Position numbers and translations under genes: made by a program | Assembly (NCBI RefSeq): GCF_964340395.1 | Contig: NC_135558.1 | Coordinates: forward strand, 6,541,001-6,605,000 | DNA length: 64,000 bases | Direction of reading: 5' to 3' | Source of the DNA: Glandiceps talaboti | Taxonomy: Eukaryota > Hemichordata > Enteropneusta > Spengelidae | The notes under the pieces: generated by a model | Databases searched by the model: none | Told to the model about the DNA's origin: nothing | What the model saw: only the letters and a program-made list of their open reading frames with translations | In this document: in pieces, positions 36,936 to 55,600 of the stretch | How the letters are laid out: each line of letters begins with the position of its first letter | Numbering within the stretch: the stretch's first letter is position 1

Positions 36936-37226
36936 GAATTGTAATTTTTACCTCAATAGAAGAACACATCATGGTGTGTTTTTATTAATTTGTCTATGGT
37001 TTCTTCACACTATATGTTGGTGTTGTATTAATTTGGTTGTGGACCTCTCTTTATTATAATCAGCCAGTCACTGAAGCCTTGTTATCTCAAAATGACATAA
37101 GCTTAAATCTTTTTTTTTCATAAAGGAAGCCCACACTAGTAATTCTAACAAAAATTGATGAAATTCTTATTACTTATTACCATAGAGACCCAGCACTGAT
37201 GTTAATCCAATGTCAGTGCAGTAAAC

Positions 37227-43160
<5,934 letters not shown>

Positions 43161-43271
43161 CGAAGGCATTGTGCAATTCCCACAACAATGAAGACTACAG
43201 TAACTCAGCATAGCGAAGGCACTGTGCAATTCCCACAACAATGCAGACTACAACATAGCTGCTACAGCATA

Positions 43272-43274
<3 letters not shown>

Positions 43275-43312
<38 letters not shown>

Positions 43313-43530
43313 TGTATGTATGTATGTGTGTATGTATGTATGTATGTATGTATGTATGTATGTATGTATGTATGTATGTATGTATGTATGTATGTATGTG
43401 TGTGTCTGTCTGTCTGTCTGTGTGTCTGTCTGTTTGTCTGTAAATGTCTCAGTGTCTGTATGTATTTGCATTTTCTGTGTTTCTGTGTCTCTGCGTGTCT
43501 GTCTGTGTCTGTGTCTGTGTCTATATCCTA
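43275..43530. repeat. (GT)n/(GTAT)n/(CTGT)n microsatellite
   Basis: Long compound microsatellite; all frames through it are artefacts. Confidence 0.97.
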
Positions 43531-44525
43531 AATTAACTTCTGTACACAGGCGTGCCATTATCCAGAGAGACTTCACACACTCTTACTTTGACAAATTATT
43601 ATTGATATCTTAATTCCAGCTATTTACCATCAATTGTGAGTCGCTTTCACAATGAGACAGTAACACTAAGTGTTTCTGACCACCAACTTTAAATATTACA
43701 CTGATATAAAATTAGATAAATATTTATTAGTTTGATACTCTTGCTGCAAATGTATTTTATCAAGACATGTATATCTGGTTATTTCTGTTTTCGTAAAGCT
43801 CAAATGACTACCTTTATGGTGTATTGATTATCAACGTGAACTGAACACATTACATGCATTATAGCTATACCATGGTTGTAATTACAAAATTACGTCATTA
43901 GGTATATTTACAAATATTTAAAAAAAATACCATCGCCTGCATTTGCACATCTTGTTTGTATAACATATTTGTGCAAACACTGACTGGTATTTAATACATA
44001 TTCAAAAATACCTAATAACGCCATTATTTTTTATTATGACCATCCTTGAATAGAATATTAGCCCACAAGTGACTGTGTTACACCACTACTAACAGAACAG
44101 ACATCACAGAAAAAGAATGACACTTTGAAGTTATATCATAATTTGACTTTAAAAATTATTGTTGTAGTTTAGATGCTAGGCTAGCTCCCAACTCACAGCA
44201 GTTGTTATGCATGAAATTCGAAAGGGGAACCAGTTTAGACTTATTGACACTAGAGGGCGATATGCATTTGATCTTCATAGGCATATCAGCATTCTATTTG
44301 ATTGTAAAAGTTATCAGTTTTGATAGAGTACATTTTTTCTTTTTGAAATGTAAATTATCTACATATGTTTCCCTACTTTGAACATGAAAATTTGGGGATT
44401 TTGTCTAAGACAGGAATCCAGAACAACCAAGCAAGCAGTTGATGAATAAATTATGAAATATGTAGAGTTCCCAGCTGATTTTTATGAATAATTCCGTGGT
44501 GTGAGAGTTGATTGATGATTAATTA
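43531..44525. other. Intergenic, no gene seen
   Basis: Should contain the SLC35F-like 3' UTR. A possible polyadenylation signal (GAATAAA) is near 44,446, unproven. A CACTAGAGGGCGATA motif is at about 44,250. Confidence 0.4.
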
Positions 44526-44539
44526 ATTGATAGGTTTGT

Positions 44540-44725
44540 CATTGATTGATTGGTTGGTTGGTTGGTTGGTTGGTTGGTTGGTTGGTTGGTTTATTAGTTA
44601 ATTGATTGATCGATTAGTTGGTTTATTGATTGATTCGTTAGTTGGTTTATTGGTTATTGGGTGGTTTGTTTGTTGGTTGGTTGATTGATTGATTTATTAG
44701 TTGGTTGGTTGGTTGGTTGATTGAT
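44540..44725. repeat. (TTGG)n/(TTGA)n microsatellite
   Basis: Runs of TTGG and TTGA, mutated in the middle. Confidence 0.95.
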
Positions 44726-44985
44726 TGAGCTGGCTACTCCAGTGCACTGGTATCATTTCCAGATACTGCTACAGAGATTCACTGAATCACAGAGAAACTG
44801 ACTGAATAAATCTTCATAGCTCCCTATTTGAAAGTACAATTTGTTCGGTTCTGATATCACAGGGGGCTCAGGTATAGTTATGCTTATGAAAACAAATAAA
44901 CAACAACAGTTCTGGAGAAAATGTATTAATATAATCAATCAATTGTATAGAATGAACGTAAGACTGCTGTGGAAGCACATTGTGT

Positions 44986-45168
44986 ATGGATACAGAATAT
45001 ATTGTAAGACTTTTGATGTATTTAATCTTGATGGTGGCGACTTTTGCCGTATATAAAGCGAGAATTTTGGAAAGAAGAGATATTGAGCAAATAATAAGAG
45101 AAGAAATATTTTATATCTATTATAATAAGAAGAACAAAATGTTGAAAGAGTTTGCTAATGCTTTGTGA
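44986..45168 (+). CDS. Candidate small single-pass membrane protein ORF or retrocopy
   Basis: An ATG-started frame of 60 codons reads MDTEYIVRLLMYLILMVATF followed by a positively charged segment and an acidic/basic helix rich in E, R, K, I and Y. One membrane segment is at about residues 7-24. After the TGA, AATAAA occurs at 45,204 and an A-rich/(CAA)n tract begins about 12-20 bp later, the layout of a polyadenylated transcript or its retroposed copy. I do not recognise the protein. The frame could also be chance in AT-rich DNA. Confidence 0.25.
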   Translation: MDTEYIVRLLMYLILMVATFAVYKARILERRDIEQIIREEIFYIYYNKKNKMLKEFANAL

Positions 45169-45220
45169 GCTACACGATGTATATATTCTTTCAAAGGGAT
45201 ATTAATAAAAGTTGACTTTT

Positions 45221-45271
45221 GAAAAAATAAAAAAAAACAAAACAAAACAACAACAACAACAACAACAACAA
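45221..45271. repeat. A-rich and (CAA)n tract
   Basis: Runs of A followed by about ten CAA units, directly after an AATAAA signal. Confidence 0.92.
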
Positions 45272-45829
45272 TATATAAACACTGACTAACATTAATGACA
45301 GGGTAATTATAAATCATCAATGTTGCTATGCAACAATAATTACAATATATATTCCTAAATGTGAAATGGTAGGAACATAGAAATAGTTGATATTGATTTG
45401 TCATTTAATACCCAATTGTTCATTTTTGTCAGTGTTTATGTGTTGTTTGTTTTGTATGTTTTGCGTAAACATAACTAAGCAAGCCTGAGCACTCTGTGTT
45501 TCAATAATTTGCTTTACTTAGGCCTAAGAAAGATAATTGTTTGGTTCTGGTTACCCGACCCCACCTAGCTTTTCACTGCCGACCTAAACATTTTTTTATG
45601 TATTCAAGAAAAACATTTGGAAAACAATGAAAACCTGAACACAGAAAAAAATATAATAACATAAAAAAAAAATCTACCTACCACACCTATTCTACAATTG
45701 AGCGTAATCGGAACCACATACTTTTTTTATTAGGCTTTTATCTAAAGTTATATTTTCATGAAACCTGCTATTTCATGTTTGCACTTGTTCGCAACTTTAG
45801 CGCCCTCTACATTATTGTTCAAAATACCC

Positions 45830-46874
45830 ATAAATCTACGCGTTTCCGATTGCGCATGAGCAGAAGGTTGAAAACAGACGTAATGGATTAATTTTAATTT
45901 TATATTCTCAACCTGGAAAATCATCTCTGAGGAAAGTGATTCACAAAAAAAAGAAAAGGTAAGATCGGCACGTTCACGTTTCTCTTGTAACGTTGAACTT
46001 GCTTGTTAAATCAATCAATGGGGGAAAATGAATGAAGAAATCACAGTCGATCACCCGAAGGATGTGGATTTATCAGAGACCCACCTCTGAGTCAGTGAGT
46101 GAGAGGAACATTGCTGGATTATGATACATGAAATGTTCTCGATTCTGTGTGACAAACAACGACTCCCGACCCAGTGACTGTGTTGTGAATCTTTCTTGAC
46201 CGAGATCGTGGTCCTCAGCGAGGCTTTAGATTGCTTAGAATGCATAACGTTAGCTGCATTAACCGTTACATGTAACGGATATGTTTCAGTGGCTGAGAGT
46301 TATGGTAATTCAAGTGTACATTGGCAAGCTTGACTGACTAGCGACTAGATAGAAATGCGGAAGTTTCGCAATTCCAATAATAATAGAGAGAATGTAGACG
46401 AGGCGAGATATAAAAATTGACAGGAAACCGTGGTTTCACAGACAAAGTTCATGTAGTTCGTGGACCATGTATTAGATACACATTAGTGGGTTATACTTCC
46501 ATGCTGAAACGTATCAATGTGGATAATTTAAAGACGAATTTACATAAAGCTACTGTGAAATTTAATAAATGAAAGGGAAAGTCATCGTGCTGCTTTGTTG
46601 AATTGAAAGTTACTCTGTAGATAATTCAAGATGTCGATATACAAAGTACATCTATCAGAGAGAAACATTAGAAAGACGCTGAGGCGGACATGCATGTTAA
46701 AAAAAGTTTTGGAAAAATACTACTGTAAACTACATGTGTGTGTTCACTTTTGGGATTACACACCAGGACTTTGAGAGAGCAAGAGAGATTGAAACTTTGT
46801 ATATGAATATTTCCATATTCATGTAATATAGTTATTCCTCCCATTTAATTCTTCTAGGTATTGTTATTATCTAG
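45830..46874 (+). promoter_or_regulatory. RABGAP1 promoter, 5' UTR exon and first intron
   Basis: A CpG-richer patch at 45.80-46.25 kb includes TTGCGCATGAGCAG, close to the NRF-1 palindrome. A likely non-coding first exon ends at 45,958 with AAAAG|GTAAGATC. The next exon starts after TTAATTCTTCTAG at 46,858, leaving 17 nt of UTR before the ATG. TSS position is not determined. Confidence 0.5.
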
Positions 46875-47358
46875 ATGGACGATACAGTGAGTCGTAGTTC
46901 CACCGACTCACTGTCGACAACTGAGGAATATGTGCTGGTGTCACCCTCTGAAGGAGCTACACATTCAGGGGATGGCAATGGTAGTGGTAGTGGAAGTTTG
47001 AAAACTGTCAAAGAAGAAACAGGATTGAAAATAGCAGGCAACGGAAACATGGAGGAATTGAAACATAATTTAGAGGAAGTTTTAAAAGACCAGGCTGAGA
47101 ACAGTGCTAAGACTGCTGTACCTGGTGAACAAAAAAATGAAGAGAACAATGACAGCGAGGATATATGGTTGAAACGGTCAAACAGTGATACAGAAAAGAC
47201 TGGCAGTCATGGAGGAAAAATAATTCAGAATTTGCCAAGCAGGGAAATATCAACAAATATTGGAGAAAGTACATTTTATAAAAGTACTTTGAATCGGCCA
47301 CGTGCAGTATCGGCTAACTGTGACACAAATCAGGAGAGACCAAAGGATTTAGGAAGTC
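46875..47358 (+). CDS. RABGAP1: RABGAP1 coding exon 1
   Basis: Residues 1-161 plus one base. [20 protein letters not shown] starts like the vertebrate protein (MDD, Ser-rich, EE/DFVLVS). Donor AGTC|GTAAGTAT. Confidence 0.9.
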
Positions 47359-49459
47359 GTAAGTATTGGTTTAGTTCTCTCTAATATATGATAAGATCCC
47401 AGCAAAGCTTTACATATGAAATATTAGTATTTCTGTGTTGATATGTTCACTTGACAATGGGTCCCACACCTCCATTATAAGTGTTTACAGGTTCTCCTTC
47501 TACTTTACTGGGGTATAGACCCTCCACATGACAGGGGTTATCCACGAACATTATCAGTACATGCAAAATTTGGTTAGTTTTTACCATATTCCCCTTACTG
47601 TTATTGGGTTCGAAAACCTTCAGTAACGAAACACTGATAATTGGATAAAGAGAAGCCTGTATTAAAGTGAGTTGAATTTACTGTCCTTTGAAACGATAAC
47701 CAATGAAAAAAACAAAAATGTCTGAAAGATTTGGGTCAATCCCATCTTGCCATGTTCAGTTCAGTAGGTTGGTACAGCCATTATCTATATCAGCTCTAGA
47801 AGTAAAATAAAATTAAACTTCATGATATCAAAGCTGATAGATGAAAAAACAGTTTTTTTTTTCCTGATTTACATGTATGACAGTAACTCGAACAGTAAAA
47901 TAATAATATAATATACACAGTGTCATTTGAGATTTGAAGAAAATCTTGATTTTCCTACATTTGTAAGTCATGATTGGTCGATGATTTCCTGGACATGTAC
48001 AAAAATTAAGCATGCCAGAAAAAACACAAAACATGTTTCTTTTCCTGGAATTTTTACAAAAATAAATGAAGGAAATTCTTTGTTCAAATATACTGCCAGC
48101 TGTTTTATAAAATGGAACTTTATGAATAATAATGATATTTCAAATAGTATTCTATTTATAGTTGTGAGTATACACAGAAATATGTGTAGGAGAAGTTTGC
48201 TAACAGTTGAAACTAGGTTATGTATAAGACAATAATGTCTATTGTAAAGTATTATCAGTAGCCATATTGTAAATATTTACATTGTACACCTGTGATTTTA
48301 ATTATCAGGTTAATTATTAGCAGACCTTGTTGATTTCCTGTGAGGGGCACAAGCTGAGTTATTTCTTTTGGGGTGTAATTCTTGCTGTATATTTAAAGGG
48401 TACTCACTGTGACACAGTATTTTACTTACTTGATTATCACTTGTAATTGACTGAACTACAACCTGGTATTAAGATATAACTTATAAATGATCCAATGACG
48501 TAATTTATTATACGTATAAAAAAGGTTGAGAAAATCCATACTATGCAATCAACTGTTCCAACAATGCCAGAAGACAACTGTAATGTTATAGAAGGTATGC
48601 ACTGATATTCAAATAGTTAAATTAAAGTATTTTGACGTCAGTAAAAAGCTTATAAACTCAGCTTGTGCCACATTAAATTATAAGCTAGTTATCAAATTAT
48701 GAAATGTACATATTTGTTGTAGCTGCCACTTTGAAATGTATCAGAGTAGACATATCTGTGGAGGTATGGTCTTTTTCAGTTGGATACACTGAGTCATGAT
48801 TTTCAGTTCAAATCCCTCCACCCCCTGTACTTTACTTATTTTTAGAGTCAATGAAGGCTGTTTTGACAGCATTGCTGATAACAATCAGGACCTTGAAAAT
48901 CACACAAAGGAAAATGTGAGAAGAAAGTAAATGATAGAGATTATGATATTTGAATAAATAAAGGAACATTTACAAAATGTAACATGTGACTAGTGATATT
49001 GGAACATTTCTGACATTAAGGTCATGACCTATATCTGAATAACATTCCCTGGTGGCATAATTTAAGACAGTCTTGTCTCTTGGCAAGGTAACAGAGACAC
49101 TGAACCTGCTTGAAATTTCTGAATGATTTCTGGAGAAACTGAAATTAGTTTTTTTTAAAAAAAACAGTGATCACGATTTAAAGGAAATATTTGAAACACC
49201 CAGTGTTTTATTTAAGGGCGGTAAGTAGGTAAAATCTACCGGGGTTCCCACATCATTTTACCAGGGTTCCCCACCTAAACTATGATACATTGCATGGGAA
49301 GCACTACCAGTTTTACCTCTTTCCCCCTTTCTGTCGTCACCACTGCGGATGTGAGGGCCAATCTTTTTTAGGTCACTCATATCATACCTATAGACCCTAG
49401 TCACCCATGGTAGATGTAACAACCTTCAGCAATCTTTGGAGGAGAGACCTACATTTTGT

Positions 49460-49524
<65 letters not shown>

Positions 49525-49543
49525 ACACACACACACATACACA

Positions 49544-49575
<32 letters not shown>

Positions 49576-49655
49576 TACATACATACACACATACATACAC
49601 ACACACACACATACGCACACACACATACATACACACACATACACACACACACATA

Positions 49656-49697
<42 letters not shown>

Positions 49698-52600
49698 ATA
49701 CTACTTAAATTCAAAATATAAAATGATTAGCAATTATTGTCATTTGCCTTGACAAAATGAACAGCACAGAAATCAATTAAACTAAGACTAATTATAATTG
49801 ATAGGTTAATCTTTGGTATTTTAGCCTGAAGTGTGCTCATTTAAAGTATATTTCATAATTAGCACATTTCACAATTAATAGTACAATTCATAATTAACAA
49901 ATTTCACAATCAAGACATTCATAATTAACAAATTTCACAAGACATTTCATAATTAAGAAATTTCACAATTGATAATACATTTCATAATTAACAATTCACA
50001 ATTAATAATATATTTCATAATTAACAATTCACAATTAATAATATATTTCATAATTAGCATATTTCACAATTAAGACATTTCATAATTAATACATTTTTGC
50101 ATTGGTATTAGAGTACATGATGACTATATATTGTATTACTATATATATACAGGAAAAGCAAAAATGTTTTCAATTTACAGAAAATTTATTGTCAAGTTCC
50201 AAATATGATTATTGTGTTATTTAATATTTCATGATTTAGTAGTGCCATGTGAATATTAAAGTTATGACAACTGTCATGTTATAAATCATTAAATGAAGGA
50301 TTGATAACAGAATTGTACACTGTGTGAGTCCAAACAAACCACTGAGGAATACAGTATGTGTAGTATACATATACATTATTATAACTTGGGTCACGGAGCA
50401 AATAAAATGAAAGTAGAATTGACAGGGTCTAACTTACAATGTACATGTATCTATCGCAGTGATTAATGTTTTGTATAAATTTAATGTCTATACTTGATGG
50501 TCAGATATAACACTTGAGAACAGTTTTAGCTGCAATTTTCTAAATTATTTCCACAGATCTCCCAGACTTTATGAATTTTTAGTAGTGTATGTGCCATGGA
50601 CTACTGCTAATTTGGTTGTCCAGATACAATGTTTAGTAGTCCATGTCATAGACTACTGCTAATTTGGTTGTCTAGATACAATGTTTAGTAGTAGTCTATG
50701 TGTCTTTGACTACTGCTAATTTGGTAGTCTAGATACAATGTTTAGTAGTCTGTGTGTCCTGACTACTGCTAATTTGATAGTCTAGATGCAATGTTTAGTA
50801 GTCTATGTGTCCTGGACTACTGCTAATTTGGTAGTCTAGATACAATGTTTAGTAGTCTATGTGTCCTGAAATACTGCTAATTTGGTAGTCTAGATACAGT
50901 ATTTAGTAGTCTATGTATCCTGGACTACTGCTAATTGGTAGTCTAGATACAATATTTAGTAGTCTACATGTATATGTCCTGGACTTATTTGGTAATCTAG
51001 ATACATATATACACAATATACCTGGGATGATAGGTTATAAGACAGGTCATGTTGTTTCGTCCGTGCTGGCTTCTATTTTGAAATCGTGACAGAGATGGTA
51101 AAATGTAGTACATTATGATACAATTTGTGTAGAACATTATTTATAATAAAACATCTTAAAAAATCAAGTAGCATTTACCTACTCACTACCCTTAACAAAA
51201 ACAAATGAGCTATGTATACATTAAATTTCTATTTTTATCCAGCACAATGTTAGCCAGGAAGTTGGGCACTGTTAACAGTTTCAAATTACATTTGTGAAAC
51301 CAGGGTAAAACTTCCTGTTTTGTGATTATTGTTAATACATAATAAAAACAAGGGAAGAGACAAGTTTATGTTTTCATCTCAGTGTACTCTATACTTGTAT
51401 GTATTATTTGAGATCACTGTTTTTATTTAGGAATATTTATCCTTTCACTTTGTAATTGTTATTTATTTGTTAAAATAAGGTAAAGCAAGTTGAGAATAGA
51501 TTAGAGTTTTTCCCTCCCTCAATATGTGTAAATAGATGATAACTTGCTGATGTTGTTTCTGTTCTGATGTACTGAGTGATAGAACTTGGGTCTCACTAAA
51601 CCAAAAATTCAGAATTTCTTTAAATTCATTTGTCACGGTACAGAGCCCTAGATATGACAATAGGTTGAATGTGTGTTCTTGTTGTATCTTGATAGGTACT
51701 AGAGTAAGATCTGAATCAACCCCATCTCCATCAACTGACCCCGAAGAAATAGATGGAGAATACACTGTGTTTAGTCGTATCATTTATCTTGGCTCAGCCA
51801 CCATGAATGCACCAAGGAGTGAGAAAGAAGCGGCTCGTATCATGGGTATCCTGAAAGAACAGTCACATGGCTCCAATGCTATGGAAGTGGTATTGTCAGT
51901 ACCCAGTAACTCAGAAGGCATTGTTAGGTATGTACATAGTATATAGAGAGATAGTCCTGATGTTGTCATTGACAACTTGTGATTAAATTATGATAAACAA
52001 TCAAAGTATATCAATTAAAATTACGTAATGTATAGTACAAGGTTGTATTGTCTGTCTCATCCAAACTCTCAGAATGTGCTTCAAAGAGCAATTTCCTTTA
52101 AAATCAAAGACCTTAAAATCTCTCAAAATCTTGCCGTATGAAAGCTTGTTCCTGGTCTTTTGAAATAATAAAAGAGATTGTGGGGTTTCACATTCTTGTT
52201 TTCAAGGAATTGATTTGATCTTTTATTTCCCCATAGAGTTTTATAATGACACAGTATTTGGCAGCCATATTGGATTCTAAAATTGTTTACTTTGTAGTAA
52301 TTTTGATTCAATTTTGACCCTATTTCAAAAATACGTATGATCACCCCAGATTTTTTCTTTGAATTTAACTGACAATGTGTTTGGTTTACTGGACAAAGTA
52401 AGAACACAAGTTACAAATTCATATTTTTGAAAGACATACTACATTGATTTATCAAATAGCTGAGTACAGCATTTGTTGCTATTAAGAATATCCTGTAACC
52501 ACTAGATTGTTATAATGTTGACTTTTAAAACAAATATTCTATGAAGGCATAATAAAAAATGTAGACTCTAAAAGATACCTGTGTTTATAGAAAGCTAATA

Positions 52601-55600
52601 AATAGCCGCCGCCATCATTATTATTAAATTATAATATTTTGATATTGATCTGCATAATATTCAATATATTGTTAAATGAGAAATATGATTAATATGAGTA
52701 ATGAACACAGATACATTTTGTATGTATGTATGCAAGTTAAAATGGGATAAAAATATTACACCTCGGCCTCAAAATAAAACAATTATGCAGACAAGAAATA
52801 TTTGTACAAGCAAAGTGTTTGTTTTACCAAATTGTGTTTGCATTGAGATATTACTACATGCAGTCAGGATGCTCTCCTACTTGTACCAGCTATGTATGTG
52901 TACATTGTGAATAGTCTCATTACTTGTTTAGAGTATTCTCCAATATTTGTTTGGAAGTACAAGGAAGGTACATATGTTTGTAACTAAGGATGTTGTTACT
53001 ACAAGGCCAACTCAAATAGCACCAATGTCACATATTACTCAGCAGAATAAGAAAAGCTGGGAAATCTTTATAGTTTGAATACATACCAGATAAACGAATA
53101 TATATTTTATGAAAGAAAATGTATTGTGGAATGATTTCGTATCAAATTAGTAATTTGCTGTTACAGACATGATAAGATAGACACGTCTTATTTTATTGCA
53201 GAATATCCCATTATATATCTTGTATTTGGTTAAACATACAATGAACATTTAGATAATTCCCCCAATATTTTGTTTCGTTCCACTCAGAAAAATATGCATG
53301 ACCTAAGGGGCCTTGTCATATTGAGTTGAAGATAAGACGTTACAAAACCCCTTAGGTCATAAATATTTTCTGACTGAATGAAGAAAAATAATGGTGAAGA
53401 ATGTAATTATACCTGCACAAGCATAGATTATGAAAAATGAGAAAATGAAAAGAGTTATTGCGGTTTGAACGTTGCTGGGTATTAAACTCGTATTTGGAGC
53501 ATCACAGAACGAGTGATGCAGACAAGCATTATCATGACTCATAACAGTCACCTGTGTATAAATCCATATTCTTTGTTTGAACACATTCAACTTGGCTTGT
53601 ATAAAGTATAAATAACTGTAATCCAGAGGCTGAAACCTTGATAGGAATGAAAATTTACTATATTCTGGTTGCCATGGGAATTCAGATAACCCCAAAATGA
53701 CACAAATCTATTAAAAACACACAAATATAGATACTTGTAGAAATTGAAAATATTGAGTTTAGCCATATAATTCCCTTTCCTTTTCTTTCTTTTTTGTCCT
53801 TGCCTTCAAAATTCTAGTACTCAATCTTCGGACTCAGAATTTATAAGGTATATTGGCTACTTTCTATTACAAATAAAAAAACCCTCCAATGCATTTACCT
53901 CTAAACAAAAGCTGCATGTCTTGTGATGTTTCCTTTTTAAATTCCAAATATTTTAAATTTATTTTGCTTACCCCCCTTACCTTTTAGTAGTGTGTTGATC
54001 ATAGGTTTGTGAGAGGTTTTCATTTCATTGCGAGTGTCCATATCATTCAGGCATTAGAGTACGATTTCTTGACTGGCAATATTTCTATTTCAGACTTCTT
54101 GAACCGGATGGCAAATCACAGATTGCCGAGTATCCAATCACAAGCATCCTATTCTGTTGCCGTGGCGCTGAAGGTACCCATGAGTATGATTGTTTTGCCT
54201 TCAATACTGGTCATGGAAGGAGAAATAATGAGATATTTCAGTGTCACGTCTTTAGATGCGAAATACCTGAAGCAGTAAGTACTTCCCATCCTTCACTTTG
54301 TTTTCTTCGTTGAAATAATCTCATCGCCAAAAAAATGAATGGCAAAATACAATGTTACCGCTATGTCAGTTTTCCGATGATGTTTACACAGATAGCTCTA
54401 GAAGTTGCAGTCGTATTTAAAATTTCACTATATATGTTAGACCAAGGAATAAAGTGTAGAAAATATCACTGAAGTCATATCTGTTTTGAAGAAAGTACTT
54501 TTGCTAGAAAAGCTAAAAGCTACAAAGTATCAACTTCAGAAATAATAAGATGAGCTCCATACCATTGAAAGGCATTCTTACAACCAAGACCAGTGTTGTG
54601 TCCAAGTACAGTCTGCTCAACATTGTTACAATATTGAACCATTCATCGTTTTTTTCCTTGTGAAAACACCTTTCATGAAGAGCCCGAGCACCTAGTTGGG
54701 AGAGTTATGAGTCGGTAGTAAATGTGTGAGTGTAAATGCAATGTTGTTTCACTAAAAGTGATAATCAGTCAAGGTTACCAGGCACAACACATTCAATACT
54801 AGATCAGAAACAGCCGGCGTCATCTCAGACAACGAACACAGTGTCTCAGATGTTAGTCAAAACAATGTCTTCACCAAATAAACCATGTCTGTGAGTGTTA
54901 CTGTTATATTGTAACTCTCTGTCTGTACCAAATGTTATTATCATTGATTCATCTAGCCTAGAATCCAGTTATGAGGGGATTTTGTTTTCACCTTTCCTCT
55001 ACCACGTCTGGTATTTGGCTAGTATCATTTCACTGTCAGGAAGCTTTGGTCAGAAATCAGGTGCAAGTTCTTATTGAGATTTAAGATTTTGTGGCTGTGA
55101 GATGATATCAATAGTATCACCACATGATTAGAATCAACTCAGAGGGTTGAGCTTTATGATGTAAACATAATTACCATATTCAAATTGTCACTACAGGAAA
55201 TCGTAATCTAATTTTAGGTTTGAATACTAGTAAATGGCTGCTAGCAAAATACTAGGCATGGTAGGGGAAAAATGGGAACAAAATACTAGGCATGGTAGGG
55301 GAAAAATGGGAACAAAATACTAGGCATGGTAGGGGAAAAATGGGAACAAAATACTAGGCATGGTAGGGGAAAAATGGGAACAAAATACTAGGCATGGTAG
55401 GGGAAAAATGGGAACAAAATACTAGGCATGGTAGGGGAAAAATGGGAACAAAATACTAGGCATGGTAGGGGAAAAATGGGAACAAAATACTAGGCATGGT
55501 AGGGGAAAAGTGAGAGCAAAATACTAGGCATGCTAGGGGAAAAGTTAGACTAGATTCTAGGCTATAAATTATAATTCATGTCAGAAATATCGTCCTTGAC

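Noticed and set aside
44753-44890. Minus-strand frame PEPPVISEPNKLYFQIG...CSSIWK preceded by an acceptor-like TTTTCATAAG
   Set aside because: It looks exon-like, but no partner exon, no recognised family and no promoter support; too weak to list as a gene.
46871-47149. Minus-strand serine/proline-rich frame
   Set aside because: It is the antisense shadow of RABGAP1 coding exon 1.
47927-48235. Plus-strand 102-residue frame in RABGAP1 intron 1
   Set aside because: AT-rich chance frame; no similarity to RABGAP1 and not needed for phase continuity.
53357-53695. Minus-strand 112-residue frame with a hydrophobic tail
   Set aside because: It overlaps a foldback element and has no recognised similarity.
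54009-54278. 89-residue plus-strand frame
   Set aside because: It overlaps RABGAP1 exon 3 in a different phase; the exon frame gives the conserved PTB sequence.
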